The translations under genes and the position numbers were made by a program. The notes below the pieces were generated by a model that did not search any database, was not told where the DNA came from, and saw nothing but the letters and a program-made list of their open reading frames with translations. From an uncultured Erysipelotrichaceae bacterium (GTDB taxonomy: Bacteria > Bacillota_I > Bacilli_A > Erysipelotrichales > Erysipelotrichaceae): 45,916 nucleotides of DNA. The stretch is from assembly GCA_949289855.1 (NCBI GenBank), contig CASEPS010000010.1, forward strand, positions 1 through 45,916, written 5' to 3'. Numbering within the stretch: position 1 is the stretch's first letter; each line of letters starts with the position of its first letter. Shown here one piece after another: positions 16,090 through 25,160 of the stretch.

Positions 16090-17561
16090 AGAACAGAATT
16101 TATGCGGCGATTGACCTGAAGTCTTTCTATGCTTCTGTAGAATGTCAGGAAAGGGGACTTGACCCCCTGCATGTCAACCTTGTTGTGGCTGATGAATCGC
16201 GTACGGACAGAACCATCTGCCTTGCGGTTTCACCGTCACTCAAGTCATTTGGTATACCGGGAAGACCAAGGTTGTTTGAGGTCAATGAGGCAGTGAAGAA
16301 GATCAACCGGAAGCGGAAGGAAAATATCGGTATGCAGGCCTTCCGAGGGATCAGTGCTGTCAAAGAAGAGCTGGGAAATGATCCTTATCTCGAATTTGGT
16401 TTTCATATTGCAAGACCCCGTATGGCACTCTATATGACATACAGCACACGGGTGTATGAAATTTATCTGCGTTACATTTCGGCAGCGGATATCCATGTCT
16501 ATTCCATTGATGAAGTGTTTATTGACCTTACGGATTATCTCAAGGTCTATGCGATGAATGCCCATGAACTGACGCGTTTTCTCATCAATGAAGTGTTACA
16601 GGAAACCGGCATTACCGCAACAGCCGGGATTGGGACAAATCTCTTTCTTGCCAAGGTTGCCATGGATATTGAAGCCAAGCATATGCAGGCGGACAAAGAT
16701 GGCGTGCGCATTGCCGAGCTTGATGAAATCACATACCGCAAAAAGCTCTGGCAGCATCAGCCATTGACCGATTTCTGGCGTATTGGACCAGGGATTGCTT
16801 CAAAACTGGAGAAATATGGTCTTGATACAATGGAGAAAATTGCGTCCTATGCTTTGAAAAGTGAAGGAGAAGACTTTCTGTTCAAGTTGTTTGGGGTCAA
16901 TGCGGAACTCATCATCGACCATGCCTGGGGCAGAGAAACATGTACCATGCAGGACATTCACACATATGAACCATCTGCTACATCTCTTGGGGCAGGGCAG
17001 GTTCTCTTTGAACCATATGAAAAGGAAAGAGCTGCTGTTATTGTCAAGGAAATGTGTGATCAGCTCGCCCTGGATCTGACTGAAAAGAAACTTGTCACAG
17101 ACAGCCTTATGCTGAGTGTTGGGTATCAGATGGGGGATGACCATTCGCCTGACTGGTATGGAAGACGTATGCCTTCTGGTGTGCATGGCAGTGTGCGGCT
17201 GGACAGAAGAACATCTTCAGCATCGCTTATCCGCAATTCTGTGGTTTCATTGTATGAAAAGATTGTCAGTCCATTGTATATGGTAAGGCGCATCAGTATT
17301 ACCGCATGCAATACAGTGGATGAGAAGGAAGAAGGATTAGTCCATATTCATGAGCAGATGGATCTTTTCTCTGATGCATCAGGAAAAGAAGAAACGTACA
17401 GAAAGCTGGATGAACAACTGCAGAAAGAAAAGAATATGCAGCGGGCAATCCTGCAATTGCGCAAGAAATATGGCAAAAACAGTGTTCTGAAAGGAACGGA
17501 TTATGAAGAAGGGGCAACGGGCAAAGAGCGCAATGAACAGATAGGAGGACATAAGGCATGA
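16086..17561 (+). CDS. Y-family DNA polymerase (UmuC-like)
   Basis: A 491-residue translesion polymerase. Catalytic carboxylates lie in AAIDLKSFYASVE (Asp about residue 9) and in VYSIDEVFIDLTDYL (SIDE motif). The helix-hairpin-helix region (FWRIGPGIASKLEKYGL) and the little-finger domain follow. The first shell residues FYASVE have the steric-gate aromatic typical of the family. At 491 residues it is longer than DinB and like the UmuC/UvrX group of Bacillota. It is coupled to the genes on both sides by ATGA overlaps. Expected to copy damaged DNA, probably on damage induction. Confidence 0.93.
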   Translation: MKNRIYAAIDLKSFYASVECQERGLDPLHVNLVVADESRTDRTICLAVSPSLKSFGIPGRPRLFEVNEAVKKINRKRKENIGMQAFRGISAVKEELGNDPYLEFGFHIARPRMALYMTYSTRVYEIYLRYISAADIHVYSIDEVFIDLTDYLKVYAMNAHELTRFLINEVLQETGITATAGIGTNLFLAKVAMDIEAKHMQADKDGVRIAELDEITYRKKLWQHQPLTDFWRIGPGIASKLEKYGLDTMEKIASYALKSEGEDFLFKLFGVNAELIIDHAWGRETCTMQDIHTYEPSATSLGAGQVLFEPYEKERAAVIVKEMCDQLALDLTEKKLVTDSLMLSVGYQMGDDHSPDWYGRRMPSGVHGSVRLDRRTSSASLIRNSVVSLYEKIVSPLYMVRRISITACNTVDEKEEGLVHIHEQMDLFSDASGKEETYRKLDEQLQKEKNMQRAILQLRKKYGKNSVLKGTDYEEGATGKERNEQIGGHKA

Positions 17562-17977
17562 AGGAAGAAGAACTTCTGTATTATCCGTATGCTGGTGTGA
17601 AAAGACATCCCCATATGAGCAATGCGAAGCGTGCTGCCCAGTTTGCGCCTTTTGCGGCATTGACCGGTTATGAGGAAGCCATTGAAGAAAGTGGCAGAAT
17701 AACAGAAGAAAGAAAGGAAATGCATGAAGATGCATTACGCATCATTCAGACAAAAACAGCGGTTCTCTGCGAACATATCAAAGAACAGCCTTATGTTGCT
17801 TTTACCGTTTTCAAGGAAGATACAAGCCGGCATGGAGGAACCTATAGAACAGAAGAAGGCAATTTAAAAACAGTGGATGAGGTCAACCGCCTGTTTGTGT
17901 TCAAAGACCGTCGTAAGGTCAATATGGACGATGTAGCTTCAATTGATTCACCACTGTTTGAAGGTTATGATTTCTGA
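17558..17977 (+). CDS. YolD-like protein
   Basis: A 139-residue protein with the family motif RAAQFAPFAALTGYEEAI (about residues 27-44). YolD-like proteins accompany Y-family polymerases in Bacillota and are regarded as functional counterparts of UmuD. The rest is charged and helical, with a C-terminal beta-like tail (FKDRRKVNMDDVASID). It overlaps the polymerase gene by ATGA and ends 13 bases inside the convergent RlmA gene. Confidence 0.85.
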   Translation: MKEEELLYYPYAGVKRHPHMSNAKRAAQFAPFAALTGYEEAIEESGRITEERKEMHEDALRIIQTKTAVLCEHIKEQPYVAFTVFKEDTSRHGGTYRTEEGNLKTVDEVNRLFVFKDRRKVNMDDVASIDSPLFEGYDF

Positions 17978-18729
17978 TAGATGCGGATAACAAACTCAGC
18001 CGTGAGATTTAATGTCTCAATCGTGCTGAGTTTTTCTTTGCCACGCTTTCCTGTCCGGTAAGCATAGGGTGTCATGGCAAACAGGTGCGAAAGCTGCCGG
18101 TTGTTACAAAGGAAAGAAGAAGAAATGGTTTCTTCATGGACAAGTGACAGGCTGGTTTCGAGGTCCTTATGCACATTGAGATAGGGTGTCTCATATAATG
18201 CCTCTTTGAGTTCATAGAGGTGACGTGGACCTGGGGTGACAAAGATGAACCTTCCGCCTGGTTTCAATACCCGTTCTATTTCTTCTTTGGCAAAGGGGGC
18301 AAAGCAGGTGAGGACAACATCTATGCTTTCATCTTCAAGCGGTGCATCGAAGATGGAAGAAAGCACCCATCTGATGGAAGGGTAATTCTTTGCGGCATGG
18401 ATTAAAGCATCTTTTGACATGTCGATGCCAATGATGTCTTTTGCCTGCATCCCACTTGTGTAATAGCCTTCTCCACAGGCAAAGTCCGCAAGGGTATCCG
18501 GACTTCCGGCAAGCTGAACAAGCTTATCTTTCAAAAAGGCATAGGCACCACTTTCAAGAAATGCAGTACGTGCTTTGACCATTTCCTTGTTATCACCATG
18601 GGCACCACCATTGCGCAACAGGTTCAGATATCCGCTCTTTGCTTCATCAAAATTGTGGCTGTTACAGCAACACCACGATTTATTCACCTTCTTCAGAGGT
18701 TTTCTGCATACAGGACATAGTAATTTCAT
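17965..18729 (-). CDS. rlmA: 23S rRNA (guanine-N1)-methyltransferase, RlmA-type
   Basis: A 254-residue SAM-dependent methyltransferase. The N-terminal zinc finger (CPVCRKPL...CCCNSH, residues 4-25) is the RlmA hallmark, followed by SAM motif I (LADFACGEGYYTSG) and the post-motif CFAPFAKEEIERVLKPGG. The family methylates G745 or G748 of 23S rRNA; which one is not resolved here, and in some members the latter affects macrolide binding. TATAAT (18741..18736) ends 6 nt before ATG 18729, so the mRNA should be leaderless. The promoter lies beside the TetR operator. Confidence 0.88.
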   Translation of the reverse strand: MKLLCPVCRKPLKKVNKSWCCCNSHNFDEAKSGYLNLLRNGGAHGDNKEMVKARTAFLESGAYAFLKDKLVQLAGSPDTLADFACGEGYYTSGMQAKDIIGIDMSKDALIHAAKNYPSIRWVLSSIFDAPLEDESIDVVLTCFAPFAKEEIERVLKPGGRFIFVTPGPRHLYELKEALYETPYLNVHKDLETSLSLVHEETISSSFLCNNRQLSHLFAMTPYAYRTGKRGKEKLSTIETLNLTAEFVIRIYQKS

Positions 18730-18735
18730 GTCAGC

Positions 18736-18796
18736 ATTATAACGGAAGTGAGTCTTTAAAACAACTATTGACTGGTGGTCAGTCAAGTGCTATTCT
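18736..18796. promoter_or_regulatory. divergent promoters with TetR-type operator
   Basis: Minus strand: TTGTTT (18764..18759), 17-bp spacer, TATAAT (18741..18736). Plus strand: TTGACT (18768-18773), 17-bp spacer, TATTCT (18791-18796). A perfect inverted repeat, TTGACTG (18768-18774) and CAGTCAA (18780-18786), covers the plus -35. It is the right size and form for a TetR dimer and lies 4 bp from the rlmA -35 box, so both genes may be repressed. Confidence 0.75.
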
Positions 18797-18813
18797 GTAA
18801 CCAGGAGGAAGCT

Positions 18814-19380
18814 ATGAGAGAAACAAAGGACAGCGATGAACGCAGAAAAGAATTTGTCGATGCGGCAGAGAAACTGTTCCGGGAAAATGGGATAGTAGAT
18901 ACGACAGTCAATAACATTGTCAGGGAACTGAATGTTGCCAAAGGGTTGTTCTACTACTATTTCAAATCCAAGGATGATGTCATCGATGCCATATCTGAGA
19001 AATATGCAGAAGCGTTCAATGAATCCATGCGCAAAAGCATGAGTGCGCCGGACTGGTCTTCCCGCATCAACCAGTTTACTGAAAACTGTGTGCTTTCTTT
19101 TACGGAGCTGAACAGACGCCTGAAAGGTGACAGTGAAGGGGTAGACTTGTCCCAGTTGACGATGCTTTCCATTGAGGAAGCGAGAATTGCTTCTTCAAGA
19201 ACATTGAAGAACCTGCTTGAAGAAGGCAACAGTAATGGTATGATTTCAGTAGATAATCCGGAGTATTATGCGGACCTGATTGTAGGAGGTATTTCCTACC
19301 TTGTTGCAAAGGGAAATACGGATACGGAAGAAATTAAAATGATTGTCAGAAATCTTTTGAAGAAGACAGGAAAGGAATAA
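18814..19380 (+). CDS. TetR-family transcriptional regulator
   Basis: A 188-residue TetR repressor. The helix-turn-helix is standard (AAEKLFRENGIVDTTVNNIVRELNVAKGLFYYYFKSKDDV, residues about 18-57). The ligand domain is unremarkable. ATG 18814 is set by AGGAGG at 18803-18808. The palindrome over its own -35 implies autorepression. It is followed after 4 nt by a small helical protein, so the two are an operon. The inducer is unknown. Confidence 0.92.
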   Translation: MRETKDSDERRKEFVDAAEKLFRENGIVDTTVNNIVRELNVAKGLFYYYFKSKDDVIDAISEKYAEAFNESMRKSMSAPDWSSRINQFTENCVLSFTELNRRLKGDSEGVDLSQLTMLSIEEARIASSRTLKNLLEEGNSNGMISVDNPEYYADLIVGGISYLVAKGNTDTEEIKMIVRNLLKKTGKE

Positions 19381-19384
19381 GAAA

Positions 19385-19717
19385 ATGACAGATTTTGAGA
19401 AACAGCTGAATGAATTCACGGACAAGATTGCAAAGGTTGTGACTGATGGTGTAAAGATTGCCAAAGATGTGGCAGATGAGCAGGCAGCAAAGCTCAAGCT
19501 GAAAGCGGAAATTGGTCAGAATGAAAGAGACATTACAAAGGCATACACTAGACTTGGTGAAGCTTACTATGAAGCAAAGACAAACAATGCGGAGATGTCT
19601 GATGTCAATGATGTGGTAGACCTCATCCGTTCCAAGAAGAAGCTGGTAGAACTGCTCAAGGAAAAGCTTGATACCATGAACCAGACCGAAGATTCTGCTG
19701 ATAACAGCGAAGAATAA
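19385..19717 (+). CDS. small coiled-coil protein of unknown function
   Basis: A 110-residue highly charged protein, nearly all helical, with heptad-like spacing from residue 4 to 97 (for example LNEFTDKIAKVVTDGVKIA and VVDLIRSKKKLVELL). There are no cysteines and no membrane segment. The tail is acidic (DSADNSEE). It is co-transcribed with the TetR gene and ends at a bidirectional terminator. I do not recognise the family; a structural or stress-linked role would be a guess. Confidence 0.65.
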   Translation: MTDFEKQLNEFTDKIAKVVTDGVKIAKDVADEQAAKLKLKAEIGQNERDITKAYTRLGEAYYEAKTNNAEMSDVNDVVDLIRSKKKLVELLKEKLDTMNQTEDSADNSEE

Positions 19718-19721
19718 TACA

Positions 19722-19745
19722 AAAAATGCCCGTGAGGGCATTTTT
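19722..19745. terminator. bidirectional terminator
   Basis: AAAAATGCCC (19722-19731) pairs with GGGCATTTTT (19736-19745) around GTGA. T runs on both strands let it serve the coiled-coil gene and queH. Confidence 0.9.
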
Positions 19746-20421
19746 ATTTGTGTCTTGCTGCATAGGAGTAAACACAGCCACAATAGTCCTGGTGATACAG
19801 GTTGTATTCTTCTACTATTTCATCACGTCTTACCTGTCCTCCACCTTTCTTGAAGTCTGAGACAAAGTAATGAACGTCAGGGAATTCCTTTTCCAGTTCC
19901 AGTCCGATTTTGTTGAGGACCTGGGAATCTTTCTGCCTTGAGATGGTCATGACGGTAGTGAAGTAGTCAAAGTGGTTGTCACTTGCATACTGGAAGGCTT
20001 CTTTCATGCGTACTCTGTAACAGCCAAAGCAGCGTTTCCAGCCTTCCGGATCATCCTTACGACTGGAGAGATATGTATTTGTATAGGAGATGTTATCATA
20101 GGGAGGAATGATGACATCAATGTCATCATAGCTGGCATCTTTAACAAGTCTTACCAGTTCATCTCTTCTTCTTTCGTATTCCTGTTGTGGCCATATGTTA
20201 GAGTTGTTGTAGTAAATGGTAATGGAAAATGCGTCATGCAGAAATTCCAGTGGCCATCCTGCACATGGTCCGCAACATGCATGTAATAGCAGTTTTGGCT
20301 TTGCGTCACGTTTCTGTATTTCTTCCAGTTCCTTTAATGATTCTCGGTAGTAGTTTGTCTTATTGGAACTTTTCCTTGAAGAAAGATAAGCACGGTATTC
20401 TACTTTTTCTAGATCATTCAT
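19744..20421 (-). CDS. queH: epoxyqueuosine reductase QueH
   Basis: A 225-residue QueH (former DUF208) enzyme, which reduces epoxyqueuosine to queuosine in tRNA. The characteristic cysteines are present: HACCGPCA (C49, C50, C53), RCFGCYRVR and the C-terminal DYCGC. QueH replaces cobalamin-dependent QueG in many anaerobes and binds an iron-sulfur cluster and a second iron. It begins 8 bases inside the end of queA and is the last gene of a tgt-queA-queH operon that covers all tRNA-level steps. Confidence 0.95.
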   Translation of the reverse strand: MNDLEKVEYRAYLSSRKSSNKTNYYRESLKELEEIQKRDAKPKLLLHACCGPCAGWPLEFLHDAFSITIYYNNSNIWPQQEYERRRDELVRLVKDASYDDIDVIIPPYDNISYTNTYLSSRKDDPEGWKRCFGCYRVRMKEAFQYASDNHFDYFTTVMTISRQKDSQVLNKIGLELEKEFPDVHYFVSDFKKGGGQVRRDEIVEEYNLYHQDYCGCVYSYAARHK

Positions 20422-21460
20422 GTGTCAGAAACATGCAGTCACCAAAGGAGAAGAAACGATACTTCTCTTCGACTGCTTCTTTATAGGCTTTCATGATGAG
20501 GTCATAACCACCAAAGGCAGAAATCATCATCAGTAATGTGCTCTTTGGCAGATGGAAGTTTGTCAACATGGCATCAATGGCATGGTATGTGTAACCTGGA
20601 TAGATGAACAGCTTTGTGTCGAGTGTGCATTCTTCAAATTTGTTGAATTTGTTATAGACAGATTCCAGTGTTCTGACACTGGTTGTACCGATGGCAATGA
20701 TTCTTCTGCCTTCTGCTTTTGCTTTATTTAAAGTGTCTGCAGCTTCTTTTGACATATGGCAGAGTTCACTGTGCATGTCATGGTCTTTGACATTTTCGGT
20801 GTCCATAGGACGGAATGTGCCAAGTCCGACATGTAATGTGACATCCACAATGGTTACGCCTTTTGCTTCTAATGCCGCAAAGATTTCCGGGGTGAAGTGA
20901 AGACCGGCAGTTGGTGCAGCGGCACTGCCTTCTACCTTGGAATAGACAGTCTGGTAACGTTCCTTGTCCTGTAGCTTTTCATGAATGTAAGGCGGAAGGG
21001 GCACTTCGCCGAGTTCATCGAGTATTTCATTGAAGATGCCATCATAAATCATTTTGAAAGTTCTGAGTCCCTTTTCTCCAATGGAAAGACATTCTGCTCT
21101 GAGTCTTCCATCATGGAAGCTGACAACAGTACCAACTTTGACAGCTTTGGCATTGCCAACAAGGCATTCCCATATATCATTTTCCATCTGTCTTAACAAC
21201 AGCAGTTCAACATGTGCACCAGTCACTTCCTTTGTGCCAAACAGGCGGGCAGGGATGACACGGGTGTTGTTACGTACAAGGACATCACCTTCATGGAAGT
21301 AGTCGATGATGTCATAGAAGTGTTTGTGTTCAAATGTTCCCTGATCAATATGAACAACCATCATGCGGGAAGTCTTGCGGTCAGTTAAAGGTGTCTGGGC
21401 AATGAGTTCCTTTGGCAGTTCATAGTCAAAATCACTTGTTTTGAGATTGTTTATATCCAT
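20414..21460 (-). CDS. queA: S-adenosylmethionine:tRNA ribosyltransferase-isomerase QueA
   Basis: A 348-residue QueA, which converts 7-aminomethyl-7-deazaguanine in tRNA to epoxyqueuosine using the ribosyl part of SAM. Family stretches are plain: FDYELPKELIAQTPL at the N-terminus, RVIPARLFG, PLPPYIHEKL, EGSAAAPTAGLHFT near the middle and TNFHLPKSTLLMMISAFGG near the end. Full length. It follows tgt after 2 nt, with GAGGG upstream of the start. Confidence 0.97.
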   Translation of the reverse strand: MDINNLKTSDFDYELPKELIAQTPLTDRKTSRMMVVHIDQGTFEHKHFYDIIDYFHEGDVLVRNNTRVIPARLFGTKEVTGAHVELLLLRQMENDIWECLVGNAKAVKVGTVVSFHDGRLRAECLSIGEKGLRTFKMIYDGIFNEILDELGEVPLPPYIHEKLQDKERYQTVYSKVEGSAAAPTAGLHFTPEIFAALEAKGVTIVDVTLHVGLGTFRPMDTENVKDHDMHSELCHMSKEAADTLNKAKAEGRRIIAIGTTSVRTLESVYNKFNKFEECTLDTKLFIYPGYTYHAIDAMLTNFHLPKSTLLMMISAFGGYDLIMKAYKEAVEEKYRFFSFGDCMFLTHE

Positions 21461-21462
21461 GG

Positions 21463-22596
<1,134 letters not shown>

Positions 22597-22619
22597 TCAG
22601 TTTCCTCATTTCCCGTAAT

Positions 22620-22679
22620 AGTATAGCAGAAACCAGTTGTTTCACAATTGAAGCACCGGGAAAACAAACATGATATACT
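22620..22679. promoter_or_regulatory. divergent promoters of tgt and the membrane-protein operon
   Basis: Minus strand: TTGTGA (22647..22642), 16-bp spacer, TATACT (22625..22620). Plus strand: extended -10 TGATATACT, with TATACT at 22674-22679, ending 6 nt before the GTG at 22686. Confidence 0.6.
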
Positions 22680-22685
22680 ATTGTT

Positions 22686-23144
22686 GTGAAATCACAGGTA
22701 ATTAAAACACGAAATCTTCCCGAGGATATTTCCCGTACCGCCTATGAAGTACATGTCAAGCCATGGTGGTTTCTGATTATTGTGCTGGTGGCGGATATTT
22801 TCATCATGATTCTCAAGCCGTATATGATATCTTTGTTTATCCCGCTTGTCATTTTGACCCTGTTTGCCTTATTTGGCATGCCGGATAAGGTACTTGTGCA
22901 GTTTATGCCTGACTATCTTGTGATGTATAACCGCAAGAGCAAAGATGAATGTACACTTGTGTATTGGGATGAGGTTGTTTCCTGGGTGTATGAATATCAC
23001 AATGCTGTGGATATTCTGAAACTGGAATTGACAGATGGCAGTATTGAAAGTGTGGAGATGTATTCGCGAAGATCGATTCGCAAGATGATGAACCTGTATG
23101 CAAAAGATAAGGAAAAGAAGAGAAGAAATGGCTCAACAGACTAA
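22686..23144 (+). CDS. membrane protein with two helices and a PH-like cytoplasmic domain
   Basis: A 152-residue protein beginning with GTG. Residues about 25-65 form two adjacent membrane helices, followed by a beta-rich domain (VLVQFMPDYLVMYNR, CTLVYWDEVVSWVYEY, DILKLELTDGSIESVEMYS) with the look of bacterial PH/YcxB-like domains, and a basic tail. The -10 box lies 6 nt before the GTG, so it is probably leaderless. Its 3' end overlaps the zinc-sensor gene by 17 nt. Function unknown. Confidence 0.75.
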   Translation: MKSQVIKTRNLPEDISRTAYEVHVKPWWFLIIVLVADIFIMILKPYMISLFIPLVILTLFALFGMPDKVLVQFMPDYLVMYNRKSKDECTLVYWDEVVSWVYEYHNAVDILKLELTDGSIESVEMYSRRSIRKMMNLYAKDKEKKRRNGSTD

Positions 23145-23469
23145 GATAACAGATGAAGAAGCAGTAGAGCAGTGCCGAAAGGAAATGCTCAGTGAGAAAG
23201 AATATGATGACATGAGCATGATTTTTGAGATGTTTGGTGATTCAACAAGACTCAAGATCATGAATGCCCTGTTTGTCAGAGAACTATGTGTATCCGATCT
23301 TGCGGCAGTGTTGGAAATGAGTCATAGTGCTATTTCCCACCAGCTGTCTTCTTTAAAGAAGACAAAGCTTGTCATCAGCCGGAAGGTTGGCAAGATGGTT
23401 TACTATTCCATGGCGGATGAACATATCAAACAGATTTACAAGATGGCACTGGACCATATACGGGAATGA
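23128..23469 (+). CDS. ArsR/SmtB-family zinc-type metalloregulator
   Basis: A 113-residue ArsR-family repressor. The recognition region LCVSDLAAVLEMSHSAISHQLSSL is close to SmtB. The alpha-5 zinc site is complete with SmtB spacing: D97, H99, H110, E113 (DEHIKQIYKMALDHIRE). C53 and D56 match two ligands of the second, alpha-3N site. Metal binding should release DNA. ATG 23128 follows AAGAGAAGAA. It lies between a membrane protein and an exonuclease, overlapping both, with no cation exporter in the operon. Its targets are therefore probably elsewhere. Confidence 0.9.
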   Translation: MAQQTKITDEEAVEQCRKEMLSEKEYDDMSMIFEMFGDSTRLKIMNALFVRELCVSDLAAVLEMSHSAISHQLSSLKKTKLVISRKVGKMVYYSMADEHIKQIYKMALDHIRE

Positions 23470-24026
23470 AAATAGCTGCAATAGATTTTGAAACCGCAAA
23501 TCGCTATCCTTCTTCTGTTTGTGCAATCGGTGTTGCCATTATGGAAGATGGAAAGATGAAAGAACCATACTACTCTTTGATCAGACCTGCTGAGAATGTG
23601 TTCTGGTTTGATGACTTCAATACGAAGATTCATGGCATCCGACAGGTAGATGTATTGGATGCGCCTTCTTTCAATACTGTATATGAAGAAGTAGCAGAGC
23701 TGGCAGAAGGGGCATTGTTCACTGCCCATAATGCCCGTTTTGATATGACTTGTCTTGTAAAGACGTGTCATAATGTGGATGTACCTGTACCGGATTTGAT
23801 GTACTTCGATACACTTGCATTATCACGGCGCATGTTTCCGGAAATGGCACACCATCGCCTCAATGACATGTGTGAAAGACTGGATATTCCTCTCAACCAT
23901 CATAATGCCTGTTCTGATGCGACAGGGGCACTGATGATTGTACAAAGGGCGATGGAGATGACAGGCATATGGGATATTGATCAGCTTCTATGCCATTTTG
24001 GATTGCGAAAGAGAGGACTTTATTGA
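23466..24026 (+). CDS. DEDDh 3'-5' exonuclease (DnaQ-like)
   Basis: A 186-residue exonuclease domain protein. The DEDDh residues are visible: D7 and E9 in AIDFETAN, Asp in AHNARFDM near residue 92, and His and Asp in HHNACSDATGA near 150. It is a stand-alone proofreading-type domain, as often seen beside helicases or as a repair nuclease. The start overlaps the regulator stop (ATGA). A hairpin terminator follows 1 nt after the stop. Confidence 0.93.
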   Translation: MKIAAIDFETANRYPSSVCAIGVAIMEDGKMKEPYYSLIRPAENVFWFDDFNTKIHGIRQVDVLDAPSFNTVYEEVAELAEGALFTAHNARFDMTCLVKTCHNVDVPVPDLMYFDTLALSRRMFPEMAHHRLNDMCERLDIPLNHHNACSDATGALMIVQRAMEMTGIWDIDQLLCHFGLRKRGLY

Positions 24027-24045
24027 ACCGGGAAACCGGTTTTTG
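24026..24045 (+). terminator. rho-independent terminator
   Basis: AACCGG (24026-24031) and CCGGTT (24036-24041) around GAAA, followed by TTTTG. Confidence 0.85.
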
Positions 24046-24066
24046 TTTTCCGGACAAATGATAACG

Positions 24067-24121
24067 GTTACATACGATGATTTTACATTTATTTTACATA
24101 TCGTGACTTTTGAACTTTACA
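24067..24121 (+). promoter_or_regulatory. Pho box cluster upstream of pstS
   Basis: TTTACA repeats at 24082-24087 and 24093-24098 (11-bp period) and again at 24116-24121, with GTTACA at 24067. This matches the TT(A/T)ACA-N5 direct repeat bound by PhoP/PhoB-type regulators. A like pair precedes the second phosphate operon. Confidence 0.75.
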
Positions 24122-24173
24122 TGGATTTTCAATAATACACGTGTACCAAATAAAAGGAGAGAAAGAAAACGGT

Positions 24174-25088
24174 ATGAAAAATTTCAAATTTGCTTCTGCA
24201 CTGCTCGCTGGTGTTACAGCTATGAGCCTTGTTGCATGTGGTGGAAACGAAGATGCTGCTAACACAGCTGATGCTTCTTCCACAGGTGATACAGCAGCTG
24301 AAACAGTATCTGGCTCTGTTACAGCTTCTGGTTCTTCTGCACTGCTTCCTCTTGCACAGGATGCAGCTGAACAGTTTATGGCAAAGAATCCTGACTGCAT
24401 CGTTACAGTCAACGGTGGTGGTTCAGGTACAGGTCTTCAGCAGGTTTCTGAAGGTTCTGTAGATATTGGTAACTCCGATGTTTATGCTGAAGAAAAGCTT
24501 GATGCTGCAGCAGCTGCTGAACTCGTTGACCACGAAGTTGCAGTTATCACAGTAGCACCAGTTATCAATCCAAATGTTGGTGTTACAGATCTTTCCAAGG
24601 AAGACCTCATCGGTATCTTCACTGGTGAAATCACAAACTGGAGCGAAGTTGGCGGTGAAGACATGGATGTCATCCTTGTTACAAGACCTTCTTCTTCCGG
24701 TACAAGAGCGCTGTTCTCTCAGTACGCACTCGATGGTGCTGAAGAAGCAAGCAACGCAGCTCTTGAGTCTGATGACTCCGGTACTCTGACACAGACAATT
24801 GCAACAACAGATGGTGCAATTGGTTACCTCGCTCTGTCTTACATCACAGACGATGCAGGTGTTACACCGGTTTCTATCGATGGTGTTGAACCAAATCTTG
24901 AAAACACATACAACGGTACATACACAGTCTGGGGCTATGAGCATATGTACACAAAGGGTGAAGCTGAAGGTGCTGTCAAGGCATTCATCGACTATATCTC
25001 TGGTGACGAATATGCTGAAAGCATGGAAGGCATGGGATATGGCGCTGTATCCAAGCTTTCCGAAGAAGCTGTAGCTAGCCACGAATAA
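24174..25088 (+). CDS. pstS: phosphate ABC transporter substrate-binding lipoprotein PstS
   Basis: A 304-residue PstS. The signal peptide ends in a lipobox LVAC with lipid-modified Cys at 22, so the protein is membrane-anchored outside the cell. An Asp/Thr/Ser-rich linker precedes the binding domain. Phosphate contacts are recognisable in ASGSSALLPLAQ, NGGGSGTGL and RPSSSGTRALF. ATG 24174 is preceded by GGAGAG. It is the first gene of pstSCAB and lies behind Pho boxes. A partial terminator follows it. Confidence 0.96.
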   Translation: MKNFKFASALLAGVTAMSLVACGGNEDAANTADASSTGDTAAETVSGSVTASGSSALLPLAQDAAEQFMAKNPDCIVTVNGGGSGTGLQQVSEGSVDIGNSDVYAEEKLDAAAAAELVDHEVAVITVAPVINPNVGVTDLSKEDLIGIFTGEITNWSEVGGEDMDVILVTRPSSSGTRALFSQYALDGAEEASNAALESDDSGTLTQTIATTDGAIGYLALSYITDDAGVTPVSIDGVEPNLENTYNGTYTVWGYEHMYTKGEAEGAVKAFIDYISGDEYAESMEGMGYGAVSKLSEEAVASHE

Positions 25089-25091
25089 TAA

Positions 25092-25143
25092 GACGGCTGA
25101 TGAGTCCGTCAGGGGCAGGCGTATATCGTCTGCCCTTGTTTTT
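25092..25143 (+). terminator. attenuator-like hairpins between pstS and pstC
   Basis: A small hairpin (GACGG 25092-25096 with CCGTC 25106-25110) is followed by a strong one (GGGCAGGCG 25113-25121 with CGTCTGCCC 25127-25135) and TTGTTTTT. Partial termination here would give more PstS than channel, as is common for binding-protein operons. Confidence 0.7.
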
Positions 25144-25160
25144 GGAAAGGGTAAAAGGAT

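Noticed and set aside
25092-25110. CTGATGAGTCCGTC between pstS and pstC recalls a hammerhead ribozyme core.
   Set aside because: The flanking GACGG pairs with CCGTC and closes the CTGATGAGT as a loop. The GAAA strand and third stem required for a hammerhead are not in place.
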